52,962 nt of DNA. Source: an uncultured Burkholderiales bacterium (GTDB lineage: Bacteria; Pseudomonadota; Gammaproteobacteria; Burkholderiales; Burkholderiaceae_C). The stretch covers positions 1-52,962 of the forward strand of contig CAIJIT010000141.1 in the NCBI GenBank assembly GCA_903820745.1. The letters are read 5' to 3'. The translations under genes and the position numbers were made by a program. Below, piece after piece: positions 24,850 to 35,340 of this stretch (positions are counted from its first letter, which is position 1; each line of letters opens with the position of its first letter). The notes under the pieces were generated by a model. The model saw nothing but the letters and a program-made list of their open reading frames with translations, searched no databases and was not told the DNA's origin.

Positions 24850-27491
24850 GCGGGCAGCGCGATGGCGTCGAGCAATTCGTTTTCGATCTGCAACTGCACC
24901 TTGTTTTGCTGCAGCGCTTCGCCGTCAACAAGGAAGGTGTCTTCAACCCTTTCGCCCAGCGTTGAAATCTTTGCCAACTGCAGGTTGATGCCATGCCGCG
25001 CCAGCACCAGCGCGATGGCATAGAGCAGTCCTGTGCGGTCGCTGCTGCTGATCGAGAGCAACCAGCGCTGCGCGCGCTCGTCCGGGCGCAAGGTGATGCG
25101 CGGCGTGAAGGGGAATGACTTGACCCGGCGTGACAGGCGGCCGCGGCGCTGTTCAGGCAAGGGATCGGTCGAAGCCAGCGCCTGGGTCAACTGGGTCTCG
25201 ACCAGCGAGACCAGGTCGCGGTGCTGCTGGTCGTGGTCGGGGCTGATGATCTGGAAGGTATCAAGGGCGAAATCGCTGCGCGTCGTGTGCACCTTGGCAT
25301 CGAGAATATTGAAGCCGGCGCTGTCGAAATAGCCGCAAATTCGCGCAAACAGGTCCTGCCGATCAGAGCCATAGACCAGCACCTGCAAGCCTTCACCGAT
25401 CGGCGATGGCCTTGCCCGCACGATGGCTTGGCTGGCATTGACATGGCGCCACAGCGACCTTGCATGCCAGGCCAGATCGGCCGGGTCATGGCGTGCGAAA
25501 TAGCTGATTTCGAGCGTTTCCCACAGAGAGGTTTCGGTTCCGGGCAGCATCGAATGAAGGGCCAGCAGCTGCCGGGCTTCCTGCTTGCGGGCCTCGATGT
25601 CGGTATCCAGATTTGGTTTTGTTCCGCCCAAGGCGCGCAATGTCAGCCGGAACAGGTCTTCCAGCAGCTTGCCCTTCCAGGCATTCCAGACCTTGGGGCT
25701 GGTGCCGCGGATGTCGGCCACGGTCAACAGATACAGCCCGGTCAGGTGGCGCTCATCGCCGACCATTCTGGCAAATGATTCGATCACTTCCGGGTCGGAG
25801 AGATCTTCCTTCTGAGCCACGCGCGACAAGGTCAGGTGATGCTGAACCATGAAGGAGACCAGTTCACCATCGGCCCGGCTTAGGCTATGGTCGCGGCAAA
25901 AGCGCTTGGCTTCGACCGAACCCAGGTCCGAGTGGTCGCCGCCGCGACCCTTGGCCACATCGTGGAAGAGCGCGGCGATATAAAGCAGCTCTGGCCGGTC
26001 CCATTGCGCGGCCAGCTGCGAACAAAAGCGGTACTCATGGGCATGCTCAGGGATGAAAAAGCGCCGGATATTGCGCAGCACCATCAGGATATGCTGGTCC
26101 ACCGTATAGACATGGAACAGGTCATGCTGCATCTGGCCGACGATGCGGCGGAACACCCAGAGATAGCGGCCCAACACCGAGGTCTGGTTCATCAACCGCA
26201 GCGCATGGGTCTGGCCTTCATGCTGGCACAGGATCTGCATGAAAGTAGCACGATTTACCGGGTCACGGCGGAAGGCGCCGTTCATCAAGCCGCGGGCGTT
26301 GTAAAGCGCCCGCAACGTTCGAGCTGACAGGCCCTGGATGCCGGGGGTCTGCTGGTGGACCAGGAAGGTCCGCAGAATCGCATGCGGGTCACGCTGATAC
26401 AGGTCGTCGCTGGCAACTTCGAGCATGCCGGCACGGTCAAGGAACTGCTCGTTGATCGGCCGCATCAGGCCCTGTTGCGATCCGTTGACCTGTTCTTCCA
26501 GGTTCAGCAAGAGGATCTGGTTCAGTTGGGTCACCGCCTTGGCCGCCCAGTAATAGCGCTTCATCAACTCTTCCGAGGCGCGCTGGTTGCCGCTGCCGCT
26601 GTAGCCAAAGCTCTCGGCCACGGCGGTCTGGAGGTCGAACACCAATCGGTCTTCACGACGCCCAGCGGCCAGATGCAGGCGGGCGCGGATCATCTCGAGC
26701 ACGCCCTGGTTGTGATGCAACTGGCGGCTCTCGAAAGCAGTGATCAAGCCGCGCGCTGCCAGTTCTTTCCAGGTCTTGCCAAGCCCGACAGCGCGTGCGA
26801 TCCAGATCAGGACTTGCAGGTCGCGCAGCCCGCCCGGACTTTCCTTGCAATTGGGTTCGAGCGAATAGGGCGTTTCGTCAAACTTGGTGTGACGCTGGCG
26901 CATCTCGAGCGTCTTGGCCCGCAGATAGGCACTGGCATCCATCGCCTCGGCCAAGGCTTTTTCAAGTCCCGCATAGAGCGGGCGATGGCCGGTCAACAGC
27001 CTTGATTCGAGCAAGGCGGTCTGCACGGTCACATCGGCCGCGGCTTCGTGCAGGCATTCGTCAACGGTGCGAACCGAACTGCCGATTTCCAGACCGATGT
27101 CCCAGCAGGCCGTGATGAAGGCTTCGATGCTGGCCTTGTCGGCACCCTCCTGATGGGCTTGTGTGTCTTGTGGCAACAGCACCAGGACGTCGACATCCGA
27201 GTAGGGGAACAACTTGCCCCGTCCATAGCCGCCTACGGCGATCAGGCAAGCGCCCGTAGGCATCGAACCCTGCTCCCAGAGGGTTTTCAGGCAGTTGTCG
27301 ACTTGTTGTGCGAGATTGCGCAGCAAGCTTGAGGTCTTGGCCTGGCTTGCAGTTGCCTTGCGGAAGGCTTCAAGCAATTCCTGTTTACCTGCCTTGAAAC
27401 CCTGCCGCAACTCGGTAACGCTGACCACGCGTTTGGTGCCGGGCAAGGCCATGGGGCCGATGGGAGCGACCGCTTTGACCTGGGCGCCCAT
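24846..27491 (-). CDS. glnD: Bifunctional PII uridylyltransferase/uridylyl-removing enzyme
   Basis: The 881-residue GlnD is the glutamine sensor of the nitrogen cascade, adding or removing UMP on PII. Domains run in the usual order: a nucleotidyltransferase site [17 protein letters not shown] (87-103, D99 and D101 metal ligands), an HD hydrolase domain with [15 protein letters not shown], and two C-terminal ACT domains ([19 protein letters not shown] and [18 protein letters not shown]). The frame has a TTG one codon earlier, and I prefer ATG 27491. It starts 4 bp past the map stop and overlaps mnmH by 4 bp. Confidence 0.95.
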   Translation of the reverse strand: MGAQVKAVAPIGPMALPGTKRVVSVTELRQGFKAGKQELLEAFRKATASQAKTSSLLRNLAQQVDNCLKTLWEQGSMPTGACLIAVGGYGRGKLFPYSDVDVLVLLPQDTQAHQEGADKASIEAFITACWDIGLEIGSSVRTVDECLHEAAADVTVQTALLESRLLTGHRPLYAGLEKALAEAMDASAYLRAKTLEMRQRHTKFDETPYSLEPNCKESPGGLRDLQVLIWIARAVGLGKTWKELAARGLITAFESRQLHHNQGVLEMIRARLHLAAGRREDRLVFDLQTAVAESFGYSGSGNQRASEELMKRYYWAAKAVTQLNQILLLNLEEQVNGSQQGLMRPINEQFLDRAGMLEVASDDLYQRDPHAILRTFLVHQQTPGIQGLSARTLRALYNARGLMNGAFRRDPVNRATFMQILCQHEGQTHALRLMNQTSVLGRYLWVFRRIVGQMQHDLFHVYTVDQHILMVLRNIRRFFIPEHAHEYRFCSQLAAQWDRPELLYIAALFHDVAKGRGGDHSDLGSVEAKRFCRDHSLSRADGELVSFMVQHHLTLSRVAQKEDLSDPEVIESFARMVGDERHLTGLYLLTVADIRGTSPKVWNAWKGKLLEDLFRLTLRALGGTKPNLDTDIEARKQEARQLLALHSMLPGTETSLWETLEISYFARHDPADLAWHARSLWRHVNASQAIVRARPSPIGEGLQVLVYGSDRQDLFARICGYFDSAGFNILDAKVHTTRSDFALDTFQIISPDHDQQHRDLVSLVETQLTQALASTDPLPEQRRGRLSRRVKSFPFTPRITLRPDERAQRWLLSISSSDRTGLLYAIALVLARHGINLQLAKISTLGERVEDTFLVDGEALQQNKVQLQIENELLDAIALPA

Positions 27492-27495
27492 CAAC

Positions 27496-28299
27496 TCAGG
27501 CGCCGACGAAAGCGGGTATCGCAGGGCTACCTGCCGACAAGGTGAAGACCTCGTAGCCGGTCTCGGTGACGATGATGGTGTGCTCCCATTGCGCCGACAG
27601 TGAACGGTCTTTGGTCACGATGGTCCATCCATCACCGGTTTCCTTGATGTCGCGTCGGCCGGCATTGATCATTGGCTCGATCGTGAACACCATGCCCGGT
27701 ACCAACTGGGTCAAGGTGCCAGGGCGGCCGTAGTGCAGAACTTGCGGGTCTTCGTGAAAAACCCGGCCTATGCCATGACCGCAGAACTCACGCACGATCG
27801 AGAATCCGGCGTTTTCGGCGAAAGTCTGGATCGCGTGGCCGATGTCGCCAAGGTAGGCGCCAGGCTTGACCTTGACGATACCCTTCCACATGGCTTCATA
27901 GGTGAAGGCGCAAAGCCGCTTGGCCGCGATCGAGCCGTCACCGACGATGAACATCCGGCTGGTGTCACCATGCCAGCCATCCTTGATGACGGTGACATCG
28001 ATGTTGACGATGTCACCGTTCTTCAAGCCGCGATCATTCGGAATGCCATGGCAGACCTGATGGTTGATCGACGTGCAGATCGACTTGGGGTAGGGGATAT
28101 ATCCCTGCGGTGTGTAGTTCAGCGGTGCCGGAATGGCCTGTTGCACATTGACGATGTAGTCATGGGCAAGTTTGTCCAGTTCCTCGGTGGTGACACCAAC
28201 GCGGACATGCGGCGTCAGCATGTCCAGCACTTCGGAGGCCAGTCGCCCGGCAATGCGCAACGCAGGAAGGTCGTCGCCTGATTTGATCGAAATAGTCAT
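27496..28299 (-). CDS. map: Methionine aminopeptidase, type I
   Basis: The 267-residue metalloprotease removes N-terminal Met from nascent chains. The five metal ligands are recognisable: aspartates in VNIDVTV and HGDTSRMF, histidine in [11 protein letters not shown], and glutamates in FTIEPM and WEHTIIV. The substrate-site histidine is in NHQVCHGIP. It has no N-terminal zinc finger, as expected for bacteria. It lies 27 bp downstream of uppP and upstream of glnD on the same strand. In many genomes map sits beside rpsB or tsf; here it sits with glnD, as in enterobacteria. Confidence 0.95.
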   Translation of the reverse strand: MTISIKSGDDLPALRIAGRLASEVLDMLTPHVRVGVTTEELDKLAHDYIVNVQQAIPAPLNYTPQGYIPYPKSICTSINHQVCHGIPNDRGLKNGDIVNIDVTVIKDGWHGDTSRMFIVGDGSIAAKRLCAFTYEAMWKGIVKVKPGAYLGDIGHAIQTFAENAGFSIVREFCGHGIGRVFHEDPQVLHYGRPGTLTQLVPGMVFTIEPMINAGRRDIKETGDGWTIVTKDRSLSAQWEHTIIVTETGYEVFTLSAGSPAIPAFVGA

Positions 28300-28326
28300 C
28301 CTGCGATTATCTCATCGCATCGGAAT

Positions 28327-29157
28327 TCAAGCGGCCCAGACCACCAACCCGCTCCAGGCTGTGGTCAGCACGACGATACCGAAGGCGATGCGGTACCAGG
28401 CGAAGGGAACAAAGTCATGGCTGGCGATATAGCGCAGCAACCAGCGCACACAGAGCCAAGCGCTCAGGAAACTGACCACAAAGCCAACCGCAAACAAGGG
28501 CAGGTCGTGCAGACTGAGCAGGGCACGCTCTTTCCACAGGCTGTAGGCGCCCGCGGCGAACAGGGTCGGAATTGCCAGGAAAAACGAGAAATCGGTGGCT
28601 GCTTTGCGCGACAAGCCGAGCAACATGCCGCCGATGATGGTGGCGCCCGACCGACTGGTGCCGGGAATCATGCCCAGGCATTGAACCATGCCGACCTTCA
28701 ATGCATCCCATGCGGTCATATCGTCGATGTCATGGATGCGCACGACTGGTTTGGCGCGCCTCTCCACCCAGAGGATGATCAGTCCGCCGACGATGAAAGC
28801 CGTGGCGACCACCGGGCCGTTGAATAAATAGGTCTTGATCTTCTTGTAGACGAAGAATCCGATCACGCCCGCCGGCATGAAACCGATGGCCACGTTGAAG
28901 ACAAAGCGCCGGGCTTTGTCGCTGCTGCTGAACTCGCGCAAGGCGCCTGAAATCCGCTGCCAGTAGACGATGATGACCGCCAGGATCGCGCCAGTTTGGA
29001 TCGCAATGTCGAAGACCTTCGACTTGTCGTCGGTCATGCCCAACAAGGTGCCAGTCAGGATCAAATGCCCGGTTGAGGATATCGGCAGGAATTCGGTCAG
29101 GCCTTCAACGATGCCCATCACGGCGGCCTTCAACAGCAGTACGAGGTCCAAATTCAC
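28327..29157 (-). CDS. uppP: Undecaprenyl-diphosphatase UppP (BacA)
   Basis: This 276-residue integral membrane phosphatase recycles undecaprenyl diphosphate to the lipid carrier for peptidoglycan and confers bacitracin tolerance. The two signature loops are [17 protein letters not shown] (18-34) and [16 protein letters not shown] (about 168-183). GTG at 29157 is the start, with a purine-rich GGGAG nearly adjacent. It is divergent from the TetR/efflux locus, with fewer than 100 bp between the genes. It heads the seven-gene minus-strand run to 22138. Confidence 0.94.
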   Translation of the reverse strand: MNLDLVLLLKAAVMGIVEGLTEFLPISSTGHLILTGTLLGMTDDKSKVFDIAIQTGAILAVIIVYWQRISGALREFSSSDKARRFVFNVAIGFMPAGVIGFFVYKKIKTYLFNGPVVATAFIVGGLIILWVERRAKPVVRIHDIDDMTAWDALKVGMVQCLGMIPGTSRSGATIIGGMLLGLSRKAATDFSFFLAIPTLFAAGAYSLWKERALLSLHDLPLFAVGFVVSFLSAWLCVRWLLRYIASHDFVPFAWYRIAFGIVVLTTAWSGLVVWAA

Positions 29158-29219
29158 TCCCGGGGTTTTAAGTTGGGCTTGATGATAGCTTGCGAATATT
29201 GGGCATTTGGCGAAGTGGC

Positions 29220-29248
29220 TTGACCCGGAATGTTCTTGCGCTTATATT
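29220..29248 (+). promoter_or_regulatory. Sigma-70 promoter of the TetR-RND operon
   Basis: TTGACC (29220-29225) and TATATT (29243-29248) are separated by exactly 17 bp, close to the consensus. Initiation would be expected at about 29255, inside the adjoining palindrome. The spacing, match and overlap with an operator make this one of the most convincing promoters in the window. Confidence 0.75.
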
Positions 29249-29268
29249 ACTGACTGTGCAGTCAGTAA
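29247..29268. promoter_or_regulatory. TetR-type operator, perfect 22-bp palindrome
   Basis: TTACTGACTG, a TG centre, and its exact inverted copy CAGTCAGTAA overlap the end of the -10 element and the predicted transcription start. Similar CTGACTG-CAGTCAG palindromes are, as I recall, common operators of AcrR-like TetR regulators that control RND pumps. Binding here would block RNA polymerase and give autorepression of the whole tetR-pump operon. Confidence 0.75.
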
Positions 29269-29918
29269 ATTCAAATCCAACGCGACACAGGCGGAAACAG
29301 GCGCGCCCTCAAGAGCTCCTCCAAGCCGGCTTGGCCCTTTTCGTCGAAAAAGGCTTTGCGGCCACAAAATCCGAAGAAGTCGCTGCACTTGCCGGTGTCT
29401 CCAAAGGCACGCTCTATCTCTACTACCCGAGCAAGGAAGAATTGTTCAAGGCAGTGGTGCGAGAGAGCCTGTCAGCCAGAATCGCCGAGGGCGAAGCGCT
29501 TTTCGCCAATCATCAAGGCAGCATGGCTGACTTGCTGACGTTGGTGATGAACGAATGGTGGCGACGGGTCGGGCAGGGCAATGCCGGCGGGATCAGCAAG
29601 ATCATGCTGGCCGAAGCCCGTCATTTCCCGGATCTGGCCCGCTTTTACGTGGATGAAGTGGTGCTGCCCACACATCGTTTGCTCGGGCGATTGATCGAAC
29701 GCGGTATTGAAAGTGGTGAATTCAGGTCTGTACCTGTCGCCGAGACTGTGCATGTGCTGATTGGTCCGATGCTGTACATGATGCTTTCCGAACATTCCTT
29801 CAGTGCTTGCAAGACGCTATTGCCGGTCATCGACCCCCCGGTCGTTCTGGCAGTGCAACTGGACCTGATTCTGCGTGGCTTGTTGGCCGCGCCCCAACCT
29901 ACGAAAACGACTGACTGA
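29256..29918 (+). CDS. TetR/AcrR-family repressor of the RND pump
   Basis: The 220-residue regulator has the TetR N-terminal DNA-binding domain ([44 protein letters not shown], about 20-63) and an all-helical ligand domain with AcrR-like C-terminal features. The most plausible start is GTG 29256; the frame stays open upstream to 29190, but that would lie ahead of the promoter. GTG 29256 coincides with the predicted transcription start, so the mRNA may be leaderless. The last base of its TGA is the first base of the next ATG (TGATG), so repressor and pump are co-transcribed and co-translated. The pump substrate and inducer are unknown. Confidence 0.88.
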   Translation: MQSVNSNPTRHRRKQARPQELLQAGLALFVEKGFAATKSEEVAALAGVSKGTLYLYYPSKEELFKAVVRESLSARIAEGEALFANHQGSMADLLTLVMNEWWRRVGQGNAGGISKIMLAEARHFPDLARFYVDEVVLPTHRLLGRLIERGIESGEFRSVPVAETVHVLIGPMLYMMLSEHSFSACKTLLPVIDPPVVLAVQLDLILRGLLAAPQPTKTTD

Positions 29919-31051
29919 TGAAAACCTGGTTGAAAGTATCACTGGCGATGGCGGCGCTGGGTCTGGTCGGCGGCGCCGCGTTGCGCTTGATGGTGCCGCG
30001 CAATGCAACGCCTGCGGCGCCTGCCAAAGTCGAGGTCGCGCTGGCTTTGACCGACATCGATGTGGTGACCTTGCAGCGGCAAAGTTTTGCCAGCAGTGTT
30101 GAGGTTTCGGGCAGTCTGCGTGCTGTTGACAACGCCGTCATCAAGGCCAAAGTCGCGGCCGAATTGGCGCGCTTGTCCGTTCGTGAAGGCGATAGCGTGC
30201 GCGCCGGACAGTTGCTGGGTCAACTCGACACGAGCGAGTTCGACATGCGCTTGCGCCAGGCAGAACAAACGGCAGCGGCAGCCAAATCGCAACTCGATAT
30301 TGCCCGGCGCAATCTCGAAAACAACCGTTCGCTGGTGACCCAGGGGTTCATTTCTTCCACGGCGATGGAGACTGCCAGCGCCAGCGAAGCCGGTGCCGCG
30401 GCGACGCTGATGGCTGCGCAGTCAGCCGTCGATCTTGCCCGCAAGGGGCTGAATGACACTCGCCTGGTCGCGCCGATCTCAGGCCAGATTTCGCAGCGGA
30501 TGGCGCAAGCCGGCGAGCGCGTGGCAGTCGACGGCCGGGTATTGGAAATCGTCGACTTGTCCAGGTTGGAATTGGAAGCTGCGCTCGCGCCCGAACTTGC
30601 CGCCGGTCTGAAACCGGGCGCGCGCGCGCTGCTGCAGGTTGAGGGCATCCCGAACGAAGTGGTGGCGACGGTCGCTCGCATCAACCCAGCGGCTCAGGCC
30701 GGATCGCGTGCCGTCCTGGTCTATCTGTCGGTGGCCGGTCAGCCGGGTCTGCGCCACGGAACCTTTGCTCGCGGCCGCTTGCTGACCGATCAACGCCAGG
30801 CTCAGGTGCTGCCCTTGTCGGCGGTCAGGGTCGACAAGGCCAGGCCTTATGTGCTGCAGATCTTCGAAGGCCGGACCAAGGCGGTGACCGTCGTTCTCGG
30901 TGCGGTCGGTGAAGCGGCAGGTCAGCCCGCGGTTGAACTGCTGTCAGGTCTTGAAAGCGGGGCGCAGGTTTTGACCAGTGCTGCAGGCCAGGTACCCGAT
31001 GGGACGCCGGTCAAGCAAGCGCCCCCAGCGGCTGCGACTGCCCAGCGCTGA
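29918..31051 (+). CDS. RND efflux periplasmic adaptor (membrane fusion protein)
   Basis: The 377-residue AcrA/MexA-like adaptor has an N-terminal signal-anchor without a lipobox cysteine. It has a lipoyl half-motif around [32 protein letters not shown], a long helical hairpin (about 110-180), the second lipoyl half [20 protein letters not shown], and a beta-barrel region. It bridges the inner-membrane pump to an outer-membrane TolC-type channel. It follows tetR with a 1-bp overlap (TGATG) and precedes the pump gene by 14 bp. A C-terminal Pro/Ala/Gln tail is low complexity. Confidence 0.92.
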   Translation: MKTWLKVSLAMAALGLVGGAALRLMVPRNATPAAPAKVEVALALTDIDVVTLQRQSFASSVEVSGSLRAVDNAVIKAKVAAELARLSVREGDSVRAGQLLGQLDTSEFDMRLRQAEQTAAAAKSQLDIARRNLENNRSLVTQGFISSTAMETASASEAGAAATLMAAQSAVDLARKGLNDTRLVAPISGQISQRMAQAGERVAVDGRVLEIVDLSRLELEAALAPELAAGLKPGARALLQVEGIPNEVVATVARINPAAQAGSRAVLVYLSVAGQPGLRHGTFARGRLLTDQRQAQVLPLSAVRVDKARPYVLQIFEGRTKAVTVVLGAVGEAAGQPAVELLSGLESGAQVLTSAAGQVPDGTPVKQAPPAAATAQR

Positions 31052-31065
31052 GTCGGGACCCGATC

Positions 31066-34000
31066 ATGTGGTTCACCCGAGTTTCAATTCAAAATCCCGT
31101 CATGGCTGTGATGGTCATGCTCGCCTTCGTTGTGCTGGGCTTGTTCAGCTACCAGAGGCTGTCGGTCGACCAGTTCCCGAATATCGACTTCCCCACCGTC
31201 GTGGTGCAGATGGACTATCCTGGTGCATCACCGGAAATCGTTGAGAGCGAAGTCACCAAGAAGGTCGAGGCGGCGGTCAACACGGTCGCAGGTATCAGCA
31301 CGCTGACTTCCCGCTCTTATGAAGGCACTTCGGTGGTCATCATCGAGTTCAATCTGGAAGTTGACGGCCGCAAGGCGGCTGATGATGTGCGCGAGAAGGT
31401 CGCGCTGATCCGGCCCTTGTTGCGAGACGAGGTCAAAGAACCGCGCATTTCGCGTTTTGATCCGCAAAGCTCGCCGATTTTCAATGTGGCGGTGCTTTCG
31501 ACCGATGGCAAACGCAGCACCCAGGAATTGACGACCTGGGCCACGCAAGTCTTGCAGAAGCGACTCGAGAATGTTCGCGGCGTTGGTTCGGTGACGGTGG
31601 TCGGCGGTTTGCAGCGCCAGATCCAGTTGCGTCTGCGCCCCGATTCCATGGAAGCGCAAGGCCTGACGGTCGACCAGGTACTGGCGGCGGTGAAGAGCGA
31701 GAACCAGGAATTGCCGCTCGGCAGCATCCGTAATGCGGAAAAGGAACAGGTGGTGCAGATCAACGCCCGCGTGAAACGCCCGGAAGACTTTCGCGACATC
31801 GTGGTGGCGCACCGCGGCGGCAATGTCATCAAGCTCTGGCAGGTCGCTGACGTCGTCGATGGTCCGCAGGAAATCGACAGTCTGGCGCTCTACAACGGTC
31901 AGCGCACGGTACTGCTGAGCGTACAGAAGAGTCAGGGTGAGAACACCATTGCCGTGGTCGACGGCTTGCTGTTGGCCTTGAAGGAATCGGCTGCGGTCAC
32001 CCCGGACGGCCTGCGCACCGAGGTGAACCTCGACAACTCGCGCTCGATCCGGGTGTCGGTATCCAACGTCACCCGCACAATGTTCGAAGGCGCGGCCTTG
32101 ACGGTGCTGATCGTCTTCCTGTTCCTGAATTCCTGGCGCTCGACCGTGATCACCGGGCTGACGCTACCGATCTCATTGATCGGCACCTTCTTGTTCATGT
32201 ACATGTTCGGCTTCACCATCAACATGATCACGATGATGGCCTTGAGCTTGTGCGTTGGCCTGCTGATCGATGACGCGATCGTCGTGCGTGAAAACATCGT
32301 CCGGCATGTGAGGATGGGCGTCTCGCCCAGACAGGCTGCGCTCGACGGCACGGCCGAAATCGGGTTGGCGGTGCTGGCCACCACGCTGTCGATCGTTGCG
32401 GTTTTCCTGCCGATCGGCTTCATGGGAGGCATCGTTGGCAAGTTTTTCCACGAATTCGGCATCACCATCGTCGCCGCTGTGCTGATTTCGATGTTCGTCA
32501 GCTTTACGCTCGACCCCATGCTGTCAAGCGTGTGGAACGACCCGCAGTCGCATGGTGTTCGTCAGGGCCCGCCGGTGACGCTGTATGAAAAGACCCTCGG
32601 ACGCATTACCGGTGCAGTCGATCGATTCACCGAATGGCTGTCCGGTGCCTACCAACAGATCCTGCGCTGGTCATTGCGACACAAGCTGACGACTCTGGGC
32701 ATTGCCTTGTTGACTTTGTTGCTCAGCTTCTTCCTCCTGTCCGGCGTCGGCAAAGAGTTCACGCCCAAGGCTGACATGTCGGAAACGCAGATCAATTTCT
32801 ACACCCCGGTCGGATCAGCTCTCGATGTCACCGAGGCCCGGGCCAAGCAGATCGACGTCTTGTTGCGCAAGATGCCCGAAGTTCGCTACACGGTGGCAAC
32901 CATCAATAGTGGCTTTGCAGCCGGTAAGATCTATGGCGCGGTCTATGTGCGCTTGGTCGACCGCAAGGATCGTCAACGCAGCGTCAATGATCTGGTGACG
33001 CCGATGCGCCAAATGCTCGCCTCCATTCCTGGCATCACGATCACCAATATCGGAGCGGCCGAGATCGGTGGCGGCAAGAGCCTGCAGTTCTCGCTCCAGG
33101 GGCCTGACCTTGGCGAATTGAACCGCATTTCCAAACAGGTCCTGACCCGGTTGCAGAAAATCCCCGGATTGGTCGATCTGGACAGTACATTGAAGGCCGA
33201 CAAGCCGACGCTCTCGATCGATGTCAAGCGGGCCGCTGCTGCCGATGTGGGGCTCAATGTCAATGCTTTGGGGAGCACGCTGCGCACCTTGTTGGCCGGC
33301 ACGACGGTCGGCAACTGGCGTGCGCCGGACGGCGAAAACTACGATGTGCTGCTGCGCCTGGCACCCGAAAACCGCAGTCAGGCTGCGTCGCTGCAGAACC
33401 TGCCGATCAATGTAGCCCCCGCAGCAGACGGCTCGCCGCGTGTTGTCAGGCTCTCGCAGGTCGCCGATGTGCAGCCTTCAACCGGCCCCAACCAGATCAA
33501 TCGTCGCGATATGAGCCGCGAAATCACCATCGATGCCAATACGCTCGGTCGCAGCGCGGGTGAGGTCTCGGCCGACATCCAGAAGGTTCTGCAGAGCACG
33601 GGTTTCCCGCCGGGCTACCGTTTTGTCTTTGGCGGATCGACCAAGAGCATGAATGAGTCCTTCACTTATGCGCTTGGCGCCCTGGGTCTGGCCGTCGTGT
33701 TCATCTACATGATTCTGGCTAGTCAGTTCAGGAGTTTCCTGCAGCCGCTGGCTTTGATGAGTTCGCTGCCTTTGACCCTGATCGGCGTGGTGCTGGCACT
33801 CTTGATGTTCCGCTCGACCCTGAACATGTTCAGCGTTATCGGCATCGTGATGTTGATGGGGCTAGTGACCAAGAACGCGATTTTGTTGATCGACTTCGCG
33901 ATCCGCTCACGGGCTGGCGAGCATGGCAATGGCATCGATTCCGAGCCAATGGCCCGCGAAGAGGCCTTGCTGCATGCGGCTAAAGTGCGTTTGCGGCCGA

Positions 34001-34236
34001 TTTTGATGACGACGCTGGCGATGGTCTTCGGCATGGTACCGCTGGCCTTTGCCCTCAGCGAGGGTTCGGAACAACGCGCGCCGATGGGGCAGGCCGTGAT
34101 TGGCGGGGTGATCACCTCGTCGCTGCTGACCCTGGTCGTCGTGCCGGTAATCTATTGCTACCTTGACGACCTCGGCGAATGGTGCAAACGCAAGTTGCTT
34201 GGCAAGCATCAAGCCGAGCCGGCGCTCAGCCAATAG
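31066..34236 (+). CDS. RND multidrug efflux permease (HAE1/AcrB-like)
   Basis: The 1056-residue proton-driven exporter has the AcrB plan: an N-terminal TM helix after FTRVSIQNPVMAVMVML, two large periplasmic loops, and 12 TM segments. The proton-relay aspartate pair is D402-D403 in GLLIDDAIVVREN. The second-half signature GLVTKNAILLIDFA is present near 923. It forms a tripartite pump with the adaptor upstream and, probably, the TolC homolog at 35341. Drugs, solvents or aromatic compounds are possible substrates. Sequence alone does not choose among HAE1 members such as MdtB/C- or AcrB-type. Confidence 0.94.
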   Translation: MWFTRVSIQNPVMAVMVMLAFVVLGLFSYQRLSVDQFPNIDFPTVVVQMDYPGASPEIVESEVTKKVEAAVNTVAGISTLTSRSYEGTSVVIIEFNLEVDGRKAADDVREKVALIRPLLRDEVKEPRISRFDPQSSPIFNVAVLSTDGKRSTQELTTWATQVLQKRLENVRGVGSVTVVGGLQRQIQLRLRPDSMEAQGLTVDQVLAAVKSENQELPLGSIRNAEKEQVVQINARVKRPEDFRDIVVAHRGGNVIKLWQVADVVDGPQEIDSLALYNGQRTVLLSVQKSQGENTIAVVDGLLLALKESAAVTPDGLRTEVNLDNSRSIRVSVSNVTRTMFEGAALTVLIVFLFLNSWRSTVITGLTLPISLIGTFLFMYMFGFTINMITMMALSLCVGLLIDDAIVVRENIVRHVRMGVSPRQAALDGTAEIGLAVLATTLSIVAVFLPIGFMGGIVGKFFHEFGITIVAAVLISMFVSFTLDPMLSSVWNDPQSHGVRQGPPVTLYEKTLGRITGAVDRFTEWLSGAYQQILRWSLRHKLTTLGIALLTLLLSFFLLSGVGKEFTPKADMSETQINFYTPVGSALDVTEARAKQIDVLLRKMPEVRYTVATINSGFAAGKIYGAVYVRLVDRKDRQRSVNDLVTPMRQMLASIPGITITNIGAAEIGGGKSLQFSLQGPDLGELNRISKQVLTRLQKIPGLVDLDSTLKADKPTLSIDVKRAAAADVGLNVNALGSTLRTLLAGTTVGNWRAPDGENYDVLLRLAPENRSQAASLQNLPINVAPAADGSPRVVRLSQVADVQPSTGPNQINRRDMSREITIDANTLGRSAGEVSADIQKVLQSTGFPPGYRFVFGGSTKSMNESFTYALGALGLAVVFIYMILASQFRSFLQPLALMSSLPLTLIGVVLALLMFRSTLNMFSVIGIVMLMGLVTKNAILLIDFAIRSRAGEHGNGIDSEPMAREEALLHAAKVRLRPILMTTLAMVFGMVPLAFALSEGSEQRAPMGQAVIGGVITSSLLTLVVVPVIYCYLDDLGEWCKRKLLGKHQAEPALSQ

Positions 34237-34277
34237 AATCCGTGCTGGCACCAACACAGCCGAGTCGAGGAATTGAG

Positions 34278-34931
34278 ATGAATATCGAACAAGCCCGCTT
34301 CAATATGATCAAGCAGCAGATCCGCCCCTGGGATGTGCTGGATGCGGGCGTGCTGTCGCTTTTGGCGGTGGTGAAACGCGAGGACTTCGTGCCCGCTGCC
34401 TTTCGCGCGCTGGCTTTCGTCGACACCGAAGTGCCATTGCCAGCGGGCCAGCAGATGCTGGTGCCTCGCGTCGAGGCCAGGCTCCTGCAGGAATTGAAAG
34501 TCGCCCGGCATGAAAAAGTGTTGGAGATCGGCACCGGCAGCGGCTTCATGGCCGCCTTGCTGGGACATCGCGCACAACGCGTTTTCTCGCTCGAGATCGA
34601 ACCTGAACTGGTCAGCCTGGCGACCGAAAATTTGAAGCGTGCTGGTGTGATGAACGTGACCGTTCTGGCGCAAGATGGCGCCCAGGGCCTGCCTGAAGAA
34701 GAGCCTTTTGACGTGATCCTGCTTTCCGGCTCGGTCGCCGAAGTTCCTGTCAGGCTGCTGAATCAGTTGAAGGTCGGCGGACGTCTGGCCGCCATCGTCG
34801 GCGACGAACCGGTCATGCGCGCGCAGTTGATCAGCCGGGTCAGCGAGAGCGATTTCAGCACCAGAGACCTGTTTGACACTCTGGCGCCGCGCTTGAGCGG
34901 CTTCGCGGCGCACAGCGCCTTCGTCTTCTGA
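34278..34931 (+). CDS. PCMT-like SAM-dependent methyltransferase
   Basis: The 217-residue protein has the Rossmann SAM motif EIGTGSGFMAALLG and the acidic strand end FSLEIEPE of the protein-L-isoaspartate O-methyltransferase family. The catalytic QTxS segment of true PCMT is not evident; the equivalent stretch reads AGQQMLVPRVEARLL. It may therefore methylate something else. GAGG 7 bases upstream selects ATG 34278. It starts 41 bp after the pump gene and is followed within 6 bp by the rhodanese, so it could be co-transcribed with the efflux genes. Confidence 0.85.
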   Translation: MNIEQARFNMIKQQIRPWDVLDAGVLSLLAVVKREDFVPAAFRALAFVDTEVPLPAGQQMLVPRVEARLLQELKVARHEKVLEIGTGSGFMAALLGHRAQRVFSLEIEPELVSLATENLKRAGVMNVTVLAQDGAQGLPEEEPFDVILLSGSVAEVPVRLLNQLKVGGRLAAIVGDEPVMRAQLISRVSESDFSTRDLFDTLAPRLSGFAAHSAFVF

Positions 34932-34937
34932 ATCGCC

Positions 34938-35282
34938 ATGGGTCGAATCGATGTCGGTCAATTGCGCGAATTTTGTTCGCAGCCCTTGCCGCCCCTGCTG
35001 CTCGACGTGCGCGAGCCCTGGGAGGCCGCGTTGGCCAGCATCACGGTTGACAATGCGCCGATGCTGCTGATGCCGATGGCGCAGGTGCCGCAGCGGCTTT
35101 TCGAGCTCGATCCAGCGCAGCCCGTCGTTTGTTATTGCCATCACGGCATGCGCAGTCAGCAAGTCGTCGCATTTCTGCAGCGGCAGGGCTTCGAATCGGT
35201 TTATAACCTCACCGGCGGTATCGACGCCTGGTCCCTGCTGCTAGAAGCCGAGCACCATGCACCACCTGTGCCCAGATATTGA
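34938..35282 (+). CDS. Single-domain rhodanese
   Basis: This 114-residue protein has one rhodanese domain. It starts with LLLDVREPWEAALASI and has the active-site loop C67-HHGMRS, the sulfur-carrier cysteine followed by a cationic loop. It is the GlpE-like small form that transfers sulfane sulfur to acceptors. It is 6 bp after the PCMT-like gene and 58 bp before the TolC-like gene. As I recall, this PCMT-rhodanese-TolC order recurs in betaproteobacteria. No signal peptide is present, so it is cytosolic. Confidence 0.92.
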   Translation: MGRIDVGQLREFCSQPLPPLLLDVREPWEAALASITVDNAPMLLMPMAQVPQRLFELDPAQPVVCYCHHGMRSQQVVAFLQRQGFESVYNLTGGIDAWSLLLEAEHHAPPVPRY

Positions 35283-35340
35283 CTAGCGGACGCAAGCTGC
35301 GGCCGTGCGAAACATCACTTACAAGCTGACAAGGAACTTC

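Noticed and set aside
29190-29255. TetR start at 29190
   Set aside because: That start precedes the promoter and operator, and its residues are unlike TetR N-termini.
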